Source: UBA660 sp046704245 (GTDB lineage: Bacteria > Bacillota_I > Bacilli_A > RF39 > UBA660). From it: a DNA stretch of 28,548 bases. The DNA lies in the NCBI GenBank assembly GCA_046704245.1, contig JBJKSD010000040.1, positions 1 to 28,548 on the forward strand, written 5' to 3'. This document shows, in pieces, positions 13,946 to 21,577 of the stretch; the stretch's first letter is position 1; each line of letters starts with the position of its first letter. The notes under the pieces are model-generated. The model did no database searches. It was not told where the DNA came from and saw only the letters and a program-made list of their open reading frames with translations. The translations under genes and the position numbers were made by a program.

Positions 13946-15964
13946 ATAATCACAACTAGAACATTTTATTCCATTTTTTGTTTCCACTAGTAAATGACCA
14001 CATTCTGGGCATTTTTCCCCAGTTGGTTTATCCCATAATGCAAAATCACATTTTGGATAATTATCACAACCATAGAATACTTTACCCTTTTTAGTTACTT
14101 TTTTAATTATCTTACCTTCACAGTTAGGACAATCAGCAACTACTTCTTTTACTTTTTCAGTTGGTTTAATATACTTGCATTTAGGGTAATTACTACAAGC
14201 AATAAATTCACCATATTTACCTTGTCTTACTACTAATGGATGACCACATTTTGGACAATCTTCTCCCACTTTTTCACTTTCCTTCTTTTCCATTTGATCA
14301 AATGCTAATTTAACACTTGGTTCAAATTCATGATAAAATTTATCTAATAATTCATACCATACAATATTACCATCAGCTATCTTATCTAAATCTGTTTCCA
14401 TTTGAGCAGTATATTTTACATTGATAAGATCTTTAAAGAATTCCTGTAATTTATCGGTAGTAATAATACCTATTTCAGTTGGTATAAATTTCTTATCTTC
14501 AATTGTTACATAACCACGTTCTTTTAAAATATCTACTGTTTTAGCATAAGTAGATGGACGACCTATACCTAATTCTTCCATCTCTTTAATTAATTTAGCT
14601 TCAGTATAACGAGCTGGTGGTTTAGTAAAATGTTGATTTAATTCAATATTTTCTGATACTAAGACTGAAGAACGATATTTATCTAAAGGTGGTAAAGCTT
14701 TATCTTCGTTAGTTTCATATTCACTATATACTTTTAAATAACCATCGAAGATTAATTCTTGACCGGTAGCTTTAAATTTATAATCATTATTATCTAAAAT
14801 AACTGTTGTATGTGCTACTTTAGCATCTTTCATAAGTGATGCCATCGCACGATAATAGATAATACGATATAACTTATATTCATCATTTGATAAATAAGCT
14901 TTAACACTATCTGGTGTTCGTTCAATACTAGTAGGTCTGATGGCTTCATGAGCATCTTGAACATTATTATCAACCTTACGTTGTCTTACACTACCTACAT
15001 ATTCTTTACCATATTTTTGTTCTATATATTTAAAAGAATCATTAATAAATTCACTAGCTAATCTAGTAGAATCAGTACGCATATAAGTAATTAAACCTAC
15101 TGTTTCATCTTTTAATTTAATACCTTCATATAATTTTTGGGCAATAGTCATTGTTTTACGAGCTCTAAAGTTTAATTTAGTAGATGCTTCTTGTTGTAAA
15201 GTGCTAGTAATAAATGGCATCTTAGCTTTTCTATTTTTAATCTTTTTATCAGTATCTTCAATTTTAAAAACATTAGATAATTTATCTTTGATAGCTTTAG
15301 CTTCTTCTTCCGTATGAATGTCAATCTTCTTATCTTTATATTTTTCTAATTCAGCTTCAAATTGAGGAAATATAGCAACAATAGTCCAATATTCTTCACT
15401 GATAAAAGCTGCTATTTCACGTTCACGATCGACAATTAATTTTAATGCTACTGATTGAACACGACCAGCACTTTTACCTCCTGTTTTACTCTGCATTAAT
15501 TTACTCAATCTAAATCCAATAATACGATCTAAGATACGTCTTGCCTCTTGTGATTTAACTAAATCATCATCTATCTTACGAGGATGAGTAAAAGCATCTA
15601 AGACTTTATTTTTAGTTATTTCATTAAAAATAACTCTTTCATAATTATCATCTTTTATCTTTAAAGCATCTTTTAAATGCCAACTGATAGCTTCTCCTTC
15701 ACGGTCAGGGTCAGTTGCTAAGAATACTTTATCAACTTTTTTAGTTTCTTTCTTTAATTCATCAATAACTTTTTTCTTACCTTTTATAGGTACATAATTA
15801 GGTTTAAAATGATCTTCAATATCGACACCAAAACCATATTTACCACTAGTAGCTAGATCTCTAATATGACCTTTACTTGATACTACTTTATAATTATTAC
15901 CTAAATATTTTTCAATGGTTTTTGATTTGCTTGGAGATTCAACTATTACTAAATTCTTGCTCAT
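13937..15964 (-). CDS. topA: DNA topoisomerase I
   Basis: Type IA topoisomerase that relaxes negative supercoils by transient single-strand breakage. It is 675 residues, close to the Bacillus enzyme (691). The Toprim domain begins LVIVESPSKSKTIEKYLG (Glu9) and contains DPDREGEAIS (Asp85, Asp87, Glu89). The active-site motif LITYMRTDSTR carries catalytic Tyr294. Three C-terminal four-Cys zinc modules follow from about residue 575: CPKCGHPL...CSNYPKC, CPNCEGK...CDNYPKC and CPECGHLL...CSSC. The position upstream of xerC with two extra genes between replaces the usual trmFO link. The ribosome site AAGGAG lies 8 bases before the ATG. Confidence 0.98.
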   Translation of the reverse strand: MSKNLVIVESPSKSKTIEKYLGNNYKVVSSKGHIRDLATSGKYGFGVDIEDHFKPNYVPIKGKKKVIDELKKETKKVDKVFLATDPDREGEAISWHLKDALKIKDDNYERVIFNEITKNKVLDAFTHPRKIDDDLVKSQEARRILDRIIGFRLSKLMQSKTGGKSAGRVQSVALKLIVDREREIAAFISEEYWTIVAIFPQFEAELEKYKDKKIDIHTEEEAKAIKDKLSNVFKIEDTDKKIKNRKAKMPFITSTLQQEASTKLNFRARKTMTIAQKLYEGIKLKDETVGLITYMRTDSTRLASEFINDSFKYIEQKYGKEYVGSVRQRKVDNNVQDAHEAIRPTSIERTPDSVKAYLSNDEYKLYRIIYYRAMASLMKDAKVAHTTVILDNNDYKFKATGQELIFDGYLKVYSEYETNEDKALPPLDKYRSSVLVSENIELNQHFTKPPARYTEAKLIKEMEELGIGRPSTYAKTVDILKERGYVTIEDKKFIPTEIGIITTDKLQEFFKDLINVKYTAQMETDLDKIADGNIVWYELLDKFYHEFEPSVKLAFDQMEKKESEKVGEDCPKCGHPLVVRQGKYGEFIACSNYPKCKYIKPTEKVKEVVADCPNCEGKIIKKVTKKGKVFYGCDNYPKCDFALWDKPTGEKCPECGHLLVETKNGIKCSSCDYKR

Positions 15965-15990
15965 TCTTTCACTCCTTTGGTCCTTCTATA

Positions 15991-16019
15991 TTTATACTTG
16001 TTTATAATTAAATTGTCAA
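15991..16019 (-). promoter_or_regulatory. sigma-A promoter of topA
   Basis: Minus strand TTGACA (16014-16019), 17 bases, TATAAA (15991-15996), about 27 bases before the ATG. Confidence 0.8.
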
Positions 16020-16047
16020 TATTTATATATATTTATTCTAAACTAAA

Positions 16048-16671
16048 TTATGTATTCCTTTTTAATATAGAAGATACAGGACGATATGTTTTACGATGTT
16101 CTTCTAAGACACCATATTTATGTAAAGCGCTAATATGTCTTTTAGTAGGGTAACCTTTATGATGTTTAAAACCATATTGGGGATATATAATATCTAATTC
16201 ATCCATCATCTTATCTCTTGTTACTTTAGCTATAACCGAAGCAGCAGCTATCGTAATACTCTTACTATCACCTTTTATGATAGAAGTAGTAGGAATATCA
16301 ATATCTAATTTCATAGCATCAATTAAGATATGTTCTTTATGACATTCAGTATTATTGATAGCTTCAATCATGGCTAGTTTACTAGCTTGATAGATATTTA
16401 CTTCATCGATAGTCTTAGCATCTATAATACCTATTCCTATTCCTAAAGCTTGTTCTTTAATAATACTATAGAAGAACTCTCTTTTCTTAGGTGATAATTT
16501 TTTAGAATCAGTTAATCCTTCTAAGATAAAACCTTTAGGTAAAACAACACAAGCAGCAACTACGGGACCTATTAACGGTCCTCTACCTACTTCTTCTACG
16601 CCTGCTATATATTCTAATCCTTCTTCAAATAATGCTTGTTCATATTGATATAAATCATTTATATCGATCAA
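16048..16671 (-). CDS. rnhB: ribonuclease HII with Glu in the first catalytic position
   Basis: Cleaves RNA of RNA-DNA hybrids, mainly removing misincorporated ribonucleotides. The family motif GxDEVGRGPLAGPV appears as GVEEVGRGPLIGPV (residues 24-37 from the chosen start), so the first Asp of the DEDD active site is Glu26; Glu27 is kept. Other ligands are Asp118 (LIDAMKL) and Asp135 (KGDSKSITIAAAS). LTDSKKLSPKKRE and HKGYPTKRH are also typical. There is no ATG at the start: a GGAGGT ribosome site lies 6-7 bases before a TTG at 16671, which I choose; a TTG at 16686 overlaps the ribosome site itself. The gene overlaps the end of rbgA by 17 bases, as in Bacillus rbgA-rnhB. Confidence 0.92.
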   Translation of the reverse strand: MIDINDLYQYEQALFEEGLEYIAGVEEVGRGPLIGPVVAACVVLPKGFILEGLTDSKKLSPKKREFFYSIIKEQALGIGIGIIDAKTIDEVNIYQASKLAMIEAINNTECHKEHILIDAMKLDIDIPTTSIIKGDSKSITIAAASVIAKVTRDKMMDELDIIYPQYGFKHHKGYPTKRHISALHKYGVLEEHRKTYRPVSSILKRNT

Positions 16672-17497
16672 AAGTAATACCTCCAAAATAACCTTCTTTT
16701 AGATCTCTTAGGATAATAGAATATACTTTATCATAATTTATTTCATTACCACCTATAATAGCTCCTCTTTTTCGACCTATTATATCTAAAGTAGTAGTTA
16801 TATCATCAATATTATTAATATCATAACGTTTCTTTAAACGATCAGGATAATATATTGATAATACTTGTAAAGTATGAATACTTACTGCTTCAATTGGTAA
16901 TAATTCTTCTTTAATAGCACTCATAGCTGATAAATTTAAAGCAACCTCTTTTTCATCTAATCTAGGCCATAAAATACCAGGTGTATCTAATAATTCAAGA
17001 TTATCATTAACTCTAATCCAACCTAGATGTTTAGTAATACCGGGTCTGTTACCTACTTCAACTACTCTTTTACCTGCTAAACGATTAATTAAAGTTGATT
17101 TACCGACATTAGGTATACCAATAACTAAAGCCCGATATTTTCTTTTAAGTAAACCTTTTTGTTGTCTATGTTCAACTTGTTTCTTCATAATATCATCAGT
17201 TACAGTAATTAATTTATTAATATCTTTATTGCTAGATAAATCTAAGCCAATAACTTTATACCCTAATTTTTCATAGTGATTTATCCATTTATTAGTTTCA
17301 TTAATATCACATAAATCTATCTTAGTTAAGATTAAAATTCTAGGTTTATCTTTAATTAATAATTCAATATCTTTAATCTTAGATGAATATGGTATACGAG
17401 CATCTATTAATTCATAGATAACATCGATTACTTTTAATTTATCGATGATTTCTCTTTTAGTTTTAGCCATATGACCAGGATACCAATTAATATTCAT
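16655..17497 (-). CDS. rbgA: ribosome biogenesis GTPase RbgA (YlqF)
   Basis: Circularly permuted GTPase needed for late assembly of the 50S subunit. Starting at MNINWYPGHMAKTKREI, the motifs come in the permuted order: G4 LTKIDL (Thr58-Asp61), then G1 GIPNVGKS (127-134), the GNRPGIT G2 segment and G3 DTPG (171-174). The 280-residue length is normal. The C-terminal RNA-binding region is shorter but recognisable. An ATG 11 codons upstream is in frame, but GAAGGTGAT is spaced for the start at 17497. It ends with TGA inside rnhB, which argues for the standard code and for translational coupling. Position after rplS and lepB is typical for Firmicutes. Confidence 0.96.
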   Translation of the reverse strand: MNINWYPGHMAKTKREIIDKLKVIDVIYELIDARIPYSSKIKDIELLIKDKPRILILTKIDLCDINETNKWINHYEKLGYKVIGLDLSSNKDINKLITVTDDIMKKQVEHRQQKGLLKRKYRALVIGIPNVGKSTLINRLAGKRVVEVGNRPGITKHLGWIRVNDNLELLDTPGILWPRLDEKEVALNLSAMSAIKEELLPIEAVSIHTLQVLSIYYPDRLKKRYDINNIDDITTTLDIIGRKRGAIIGGNEINYDKVYSIILRDLKEGYFGGITFDRYK

Positions 17498-17515
17498 ACT
17501 ATCACCTTCAAAAAA

Positions 17516-17524
17516 ATTATAACA
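17516..17524 (-). promoter_or_regulatory. extended -10 promoter of rbgA-rnhB
   Basis: Minus strand TGTTATAAT, about 19 bases before the rbgA ATG and just after the lepB terminator. Confidence 0.45.
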
Positions 17525-17535
17525 TACCAAAAGAA

Positions 17536-17563
17536 AAAGTAAAATAGTTGTCTATTTTACTTT
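17536..17563 (-). terminator. terminator overlapping the lepB stop codon
   Basis: Perfect 12-bp arms AAAGTAAAATAG and CTATTTTACTTT (17536-17547 and 17552-17563) around TTGT. The TAG stop of lepB begins the stem. Confidence 0.9.
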
Positions 17564-18049
17564 ACCAAACTTACTAAATGGATAAATGATAAAATTAGTA
17601 GTTCCTAATATATCTTTACAATCTACTACCCCAAAGATACGACTATCAATAGTATTATTACGATTATCACCAACAATAAAATATTTATTATCTGGTATTT
17701 CTTTATCTAGGATAAAATCATTAGTTGGTCCTTTAATTATATTAGGTTCTTTAATTAATTTATCATTAATATATAAATTATTATTAAGATATACAAGTTT
17801 TTCACCAGGAAGACCAATTACTCTTTTAATTAAAGCTTTATTATCAGCCATTTTAACAATAACAATATCAAAACGTTGAATAGTTCTAGTATGATAAGTA
17901 AATTTATCTAATAAAATAATTTCTTTATTTTTAAGCGTAGGTTCCATTGAGGCCCCAATTACTTGAGCTGGCGATACAATAAAACTTCTAATTAAAATAA
18001 CCACAATAATAATTATAATATATGATATAAATTCTCTTAATAGTTTCAT
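17552..18049 (-). CDS. lepB: signal peptidase I
   Basis: Cleaves signal peptides from Sec-exported proteins at the outer face of the membrane. The 165-residue protein has one N-terminal membrane helix (about 7-24, ISYIIIIIVVILIRSFIV), then the catalytic Ser34 in GASMEPTL and the general-base Lys75 in LIKRVIGLPGE. The conserved VGDNRNNTIDSRIFG segment lies near 126-140. Single-helix topology and size are typical of Gram-positive prokaryotic-type (SipS/SipT) enzymes. It lies between rplS and rbgA, a common Firmicute arrangement, and its 3' end forms part of the terminator. Ribosome site AAAGGAGAT precedes the ATG. Confidence 0.97.
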   Translation of the reverse strand: MKLLREFISYIIIIIVVILIRSFIVSPAQVIGASMEPTLKNKEIILLDKFTYHTRTIQRFDIVIVKMADNKALIKRVIGLPGEKLVYLNNNLYINDKLIKEPNIIKGPTNDFILDKEIPDNKYFIVGDNRNNTIDSRIFGVVDCKDILGTTNFIIYPFSKFGKVK

Positions 18050-18064
18050 TTAGTAATCTCCTTT

Positions 18065-18089
18065 GAAAAAGTAAGGATATACCTTACTT
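18065..18089 (-). terminator. terminator between rplS and lepB
   Basis: Arms AAGTAAGG and CCTTACTT (18069-18076 and 18082-18089) around ATATA, with TTTTT downstream on the minus strand. No separate lepB promoter is obvious, so some read-through is likely. Confidence 0.82.
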
Positions 18090-18090
18090 C

Positions 18091-18429
18091 TTATGCTCTT
18101 TCATTAATCTTATATTGTCCTGTTAATTTACGTAAGAAAGTTAATTTAGCACGTCTTACTTTACCTTTTCTTAATACTGTTATTTTAGCTATCTTAGGTG
18201 AATGAATAGGAAAAGTTCTTTCTACTCCTACCCCATATGATTCTTTTCTAACAGTAAAGGTTTCACTAATACCTGATCCTTTACGAGATATAACAGTACC
18301 TTCAAACCCTTGAATACGTTCACGTTTACCTTCAAGAATTTTTACATCGACACGTACAGTATCTCCTACACGAAATTCAGGAATATTAGGATTGATATAC
18401 TTATCAGTAATTTTATCAATAATATTCAT
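18091..18429 (-). CDS. rplS: 50S ribosomal protein L19
   Basis: Large-subunit ribosomal protein at the 30S-50S interface. The 112-residue sequence shows the family's PEFRVGDTVRVDVKILEG segment (residues 18-35), then ERIQGFEGTVISRKGSG and ETFTVRKESYGVGVERTFPIHSP, and a basic C-terminus. Length matches Bacillus L19 (115). It follows the rimM-trmD block, separated from trmD by an unusual extra gene, and has its own promoter and a structured leader. Confidence 0.98.
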   Translation of the reverse strand: MNIIDKITDKYINPNIPEFRVGDTVRVDVKILEGKRERIQGFEGTVISRKGSGISETFTVRKESYGVGVERTFPIHSPKIAKITVLRKGKVRRAKLTFLRKLTGQYKINERA

Positions 18430-18469
18430 CGAAATCTCTCCTTCTATAACCAGAGATCATATAGGTATA

Positions 18470-18490
18470 TAGCGGATCTCTTTTTTTATG
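18470..18490 (-). promoter_or_regulatory. candidate L19 leader RNA element
   Basis: In the rplS leader AGAGATC and GATCTCT pair around an AT-rich, partly self-complementary segment (CGCTATATACCTATAT), ahead of the GGAGA ribosome site. Firmicutes are known to carry an L19 autoregulatory leader; this hairpin lies in the right place, but I have not compared it with the family model. Outer limits are approximate. Confidence 0.5.
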
Positions 18491-18499
18491 ACATATACG

Positions 18500-18528
18500 A
18501 TATTACCATAATAAATACATTATGGCAA
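18500..18528 (-). promoter_or_regulatory. promoter of rplS with a dyad in the spacer
   Basis: Minus strand TTGCCA (18523-18528), 17 bases, TAATAT (18500-18505). CCATAAT and ATTATGG form an inverted repeat (18506-18525) that fills the spacer. Confidence 0.65.
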
Positions 18529-18533
18529 GTATT

Positions 18534-18935
18534 TTATCGACTACGACGAGCTTCACGCTCATATTCTTCATCTTCTTGTTCTTTTAATTTTCTTAATTCT
18601 TCTTTTAACCTAATTATTTCATTATTTATATCTCTTTTATTATCATCTTTTACTTCTTCTTCTTTAGCTTTAATCTTCTTATCGTATGTTTTATCCAATT
18701 CTTGTTTCTTCTTATCTCTTTTAGCTTCTAATAATTTTAATAGATAAGGAGATATTATTGTTACTTTAGATACTTTTAAAATGCGATCATCATCTTTTTG
18801 TTTAGGATAAAAATGATAACCCTCAAAAGTTATAGCATATGCTTCGAGATATATATCTTCTTTTTCTCTTTGTTTTTTAACTAATTTGTAATATCTTACA
18901 GCATCGGTCCATCTTTTTACACGATCACGATTCAT
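18534..18935 (-). CDS. charged coiled-coil protein between trmD and rplS, unknown function
   Basis: A 133-residue protein of unknown function. The first half (MNRDRVKRWTDAVRYYKLVKKQ ... then a mixed alpha/beta region with GYHFYPKQKDD) is basic; the second half, from about residue 66, is extremely charged with Lys/Glu heptad-like repeats ending KLKEQEDEEYEREARRSR and should form a long coiled coil. No signal peptide or membrane helix. It begins 8 bases after the trmD stop with an AGGTGAG ribosome site and so is co-transcribed with trmD. This place, between trmD and rplS, is normally empty, so a ribosome- or translation-related role is a reasonable guess only. Confidence 0.65.
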   Translation of the reverse strand: MNRDRVKRWTDAVRYYKLVKKQREKEDIYLEAYAITFEGYHFYPKQKDDDRILKVSKVTIISPYLLKLLEAKRDKKKQELDKTYDKKIKAKEEEVKDDNKRDINNEIIRLKEELRKLKEQEDEEYEREARRSR

Positions 18936-18943
18936 TATCTCAC

Positions 18944-19609
18944 CTACTTCTTTAATAAATCTGGTCTACGTTCTTTAGTTCTTTTTATTCTCTCATTATG
19001 ACGCCATTCATCTATTTTAGCATGATCACCACTTAATAGTATATCTGGCACTTTTAATCCTCGATATTCTCTGGGCTGTGTATAATTAGGATAATCTAAT
19101 AATTGATCATTAAACGATTCGTCTGTTAATGATTCTTTAGTAATAACACCATCGATAAGTCTTACTATGGCATCAGTTATAACCATACTTGGTAATTCTC
19201 CGCCAGTTAAAACATAATCACCAATACTTATTTCCATATCGATGATTGTTCTAATACGTTCATCAAATCCTTCATAATGGCCACATATAATAATTAAATG
19301 TTTTTCATTACTTAAATTTAAAGCTTTAGATTGATTAAATACTTCACCAGCTGGACTCATTAAAATAACTTTACTATGCTTTTGTTTTAATTTATCAATA
19401 GCATCAAAGATAGGTTGACACATAAGTACCATACCATATCCTCCACCAAAAGGATAATCATCAACTTTCTTATGCTTATCATTAGCATAATCTCTTATAT
19501 TGTGGATATTAATGGTTACTTTATTATCTTCAATAGCTCTTTTAATAATCGATTCATTTAAGAATCCATTATACATATCAGGAAATAAGGTTAATATATC
19601 AATAATCAC
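18944..19609 (-). CDS. trmD: tRNA (guanine-N1)-methyltransferase TrmD
   Basis: Methylates N1 of G37 next to the anticodon, using S-adenosylmethionine, which prevents +1 frameshifting. The SPOUT-fold protein of 221 residues shows IDILTLFPDMYNGFLNESI at the start, the GGGYGMVLM segment near 57-65, and the knot region with ICGHYEGFDERI and ISIGDYVLTGGELPSMVI near 107-142. Starts with GTG: the codon overlaps the rimM stop (TAGTG), and AAGGGG stands ahead as ribosome site. Slightly shorter than Bacillus TrmD (243). Position between rimM and rplS is the conserved order. Confidence 0.97.
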   Translation of the reverse strand: MIIDILTLFPDMYNGFLNESIIKRAIEDNKVTINIHNIRDYANDKHKKVDDYPFGGGYGMVLMCQPIFDAIDKLKQKHSKVILMSPAGEVFNQSKALNLSNEKHLIIICGHYEGFDERIRTIIDMEISIGDYVLTGGELPSMVITDAIVRLIDGVITKESLTDESFNDQLLDYPNYTQPREYRGLKVPDILLSGDHAKIDEWRHNERIKRTKERRPDLLKK

Positions 19610-20100
19610 TATATCATCCCCTTAATACTATTTATTATAATCTTTTTATTATTTATATCAACTTTTTTAATAAATTCATCAACTTGAGGAATTAATATTT
19701 GTTTATCATTATTCATTATAACTAATATCCTATTAGCTGGCGTTTCCATAAGATCAATAACTTCGCCAATATATTGATCATTATCATATACTAAACAACC
19801 AATTAAGTCTTCATCAAAATACATATCATTAGTTAAAGTTAAATCAGCTTTATTAATATATACATTATAACCCTTATATTTTATTACATCATTAATATTA
19901 TTGATACCTGCTAAAGTTACCATATCATAATTTTTATGTGGGCGGTAACTAGTAATAAGATACTTTTCTTTTTTATCTCCTATATAGATAGTAAAATTGG
20001 GTTTAAAGGCTTGTTCTTTATACTTAAAATTAGAAATAATTCTTATTTCACCTTTAATACCATGAGTATTAACTATTTTACCTAAATAAACATATTCCAT
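19609..20100 (-). CDS. rimM: ribosome maturation factor RimM
   Basis: Assists maturation of the 30S head by binding protein S19 and the 16S rRNA 3' domain. The 163-residue protein begins EYVYLGKIVNTHGIKGEIRI, the typical N-terminal RimM barrel, has Y-R-P-H-K-N-Y in the linker, and the PRC-barrel part from about 95 (YFDEDLIGCLVY ... GEVIDLMETPANRILVI), ending with ILIPQVDEFIKKVD. Spacing to neighbours is tight: 7 bases after the SpoU methylase stop and a 1-base overlap with trmD. The usual upstream rpsP and KH-protein genes are absent here. Confidence 0.95.
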   Translation of the reverse strand: MEYVYLGKIVNTHGIKGEIRIISNFKYKEQAFKPNFTIYIGDKKEKYLITSYRPHKNYDMVTLAGINNINDVIKYKGYNVYINKADLTLTNDMYFDEDLIGCLVYDNDQYIGEVIDLMETPANRILVIMNNDKQILIPQVDEFIKKVDINNKKIIINSIKGMI

Positions 20101-20107
20101 AATGCAC

Positions 20108-20836
20108 CTACTTACTAAATTGATATAAAATAATACTGGTTGCTACCCCAACATTTAAACTCTCACATATTGGATTCATTTCAATATATAAATAATCATC
20201 ACATAGCTCTAAAATATCTTCACTAATACCATTACCCTCATTACCCATAATTAAAGCATAATTATCGTTTATAGTTAACTCTTTAATATTATGACCATGA
20301 GTAACTTTAGTACCATATATTTTAATACCCTCTTCTTTTAGTTTAGGTATTAAAACATTTAAATCACTAGTAATAATATTGATATGAAATAACATCCCTT
20401 GCGTACCTCTAACTACTTTAGGATTATAACAATCAACTGTATTATTACCTAAAACAATAGTATCAATATTAAAAGCTACAGCACTTCTAATAATCATACC
20501 TAAGTTACCAGGATCTTGAATACCATCTAATATTAAAAGCTTAGTACCTAAGTTATTATTTTCTTCTTTCATATGACAGATAGCTAATACCTTTTGCGGA
20601 GTTTCTAACGTTGATATTTTATTTATAACTTCTTTAGTAACATAATAAGTAGGTACATCGATAGGTAATACTTCATCTTGTTCTAGAATTAATTCCTCAA
20701 TATAACCTTTCTTATAAGCCTCTAAGACTGAGTGTAAACCTTCGACTAAAAATTGTTTGGTTTGTTCACGATATTTACGATTATTTAACTTCTGCCAAGC
20801 TTTAACACGTTCATTATTAATACTAGTAATATTCAT
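20108..20836 (-). CDS. SpoU/TrmH-family RNA 2'-O-methyltransferase
   Basis: A 242-residue SpoU-class enzyme. The N-terminal substrate-binding domain starts with VKAWQKLNNRKYREQTKQFL and EGLHSVLEAYKKGY. The knotted SAM domain carries the three signature motifs: DPGNLGMIIRSA (motif 1, near 124-135), IMGNEGNGIS (motif 2, near 195-204) and MNPICESLNVGVATSI (motif 3, near 219-234). It is closest in layout to the YsgA/RlmB group that methylates 23S rRNA or tRNA; the exact target is unknown. In Bacillus ysgA sits between sspI and pheS; here it heads the rimM-trmD block and lies about 3.3 kb from sspI. Ribosome site AGGTGAT is present. Confidence 0.88.
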   Translation of the reverse strand: MNITSINNERVKAWQKLNNRKYREQTKQFLVEGLHSVLEAYKKGYIEELILEQDEVLPIDVPTYYVTKEVINKISTLETPQKVLAICHMKEENNNLGTKLLILDGIQDPGNLGMIIRSAVAFNIDTIVLGNNTVDCYNPKVVRGTQGMLFHINIITSDLNVLIPKLKEEGIKIYGTKVTHGHNIKELTINDNYALIMGNEGNGISEDILELCDDYLYIEMNPICESLNVGVATSIILYQFSK

Positions 20837-20864
20837 TTAATCACCTACTTTATTATACAATATT

Positions 20865-21503
20865 TTATATTTCTTTCATAATCTTACGAATCTTTTTATA
20901 GTTAGGAATATATTTAGCTACTAAATGCCAAAAAAATCTAGAATGGTTAGGATAAATAAAATGACTTAATTCATGAATAATAACATAATCAATAATAATA
21001 ACATCTTTTTTAATTAATTCAAGGTTTAAAGTAATAATATTATGCTTACGATTACATACTCCCCATCTTGTTTTCATCTTTCTTATTCTAATTTTAGGTG
21101 TAGGTATTTTCTCTTGATAGATAGTAAGAATATAATTTAAACGATCATTAAAGACCTTATCAGCTTCTTTTTTATACCATTTATCTAAGTTATTGATATC
21201 ATCAATAAATAGCTTATTATCATTAATTGATACTTTATTTATTTGGGGAATAATAACGATATTATATTCTTGACCTAAATAAAAATATTTACTAGCTTGT
21301 TCTAGTTTTAATTGTTGTTTATTGATCATCTTTCGAAGATAATTAATATTTTTATGCAATAAATTAATTATTTCTTTATTGTTTATTAAATAGTTAGTAG
21401 TAACATAAATATCCATATCCTCTTTAACTCTAATATAAGTATTTTTATTATGTTTCTTTTCAACTATTACATTATAAACATTATTATCAATTCTAAACTG
21501 CAT
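20865..21503 (-). CDS. YgjP-type (DUF45/M48-like) metallopeptidase
   Basis: A 212-residue protein of the YgjP/DUF45 family, predicted zinc metallopeptidases related to WLM and M48. The hallmark region is RWGVCNRKHNIITLNLELI followed by VIIHELSHFIYPNHSRFFW; zinc ligands are likely His177 and His181 of HELSH plus His187 of NHSRFFW, with Glu178 as general base. The N-terminal part is a beta-rich domain with FYLGQEYNI. No signal peptide, so cytoplasmic. An ATG 6 codons upstream exists, but GGTGA is correctly spaced for MQFRIDNNVY. It begins the operon leading to the SpoU methylase. Substrates are unknown for the family. Confidence 0.88.
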   Translation of the reverse strand: MQFRIDNNVYNVIVEKKHNKNTYIRVKEDMDIYVTTNYLINNKEIINLLHKNINYLRKMINKQQLKLEQASKYFYLGQEYNIVIIPQINKVSINDNKLFIDDINNLDKWYKKEADKVFNDRLNYILTIYQEKIPTPKIRIRKMKTRWGVCNRKHNIITLNLELIKKDVIIIDYVIIHELSHFIYPNHSRFFWHLVAKYIPNYKKIRKIMKEI

Positions 21504-21519
21504 ATAATTCACCAATTTC

Positions 21520-21528
21520 ATTATACCA
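21520..21528 (-). promoter_or_regulatory. extended -10 promoter of the YgjP-like gene
   Basis: Minus strand TGGTATAAT, 16 bases before the chosen ATG. The leader would be only about 10 bases and consist mostly of the ribosome site. Confidence 0.45.
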
Positions 21529-21545
21529 TTTTTATTTATTAAAAA

Positions 21546-21576
21546 TAATAATCAACTCCTATGAGTTGACTATTTT
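21546..21576 (-). terminator. terminator after the DUF2207 gene
   Basis: Core arms TCAACTC and GAGTTGA (21552-21558, 21563-21569) with further AT pairing and a T-rich run on the minus strand. Confidence 0.8.
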
Positions 21577-21577
21577 A

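Noticed and set aside
17586..17879. Plus-strand open frame inside lepB
   Set aside because: Antisense to conserved signal peptidase motifs; no ribosome site or family match.
18310..18747. Plus-strand open frame over rplS start and the coiled-coil gene
   Set aside because: Low-complexity Ser/Phe/Leu composition typical of the complement of Lys/Glu-rich coding sequence.
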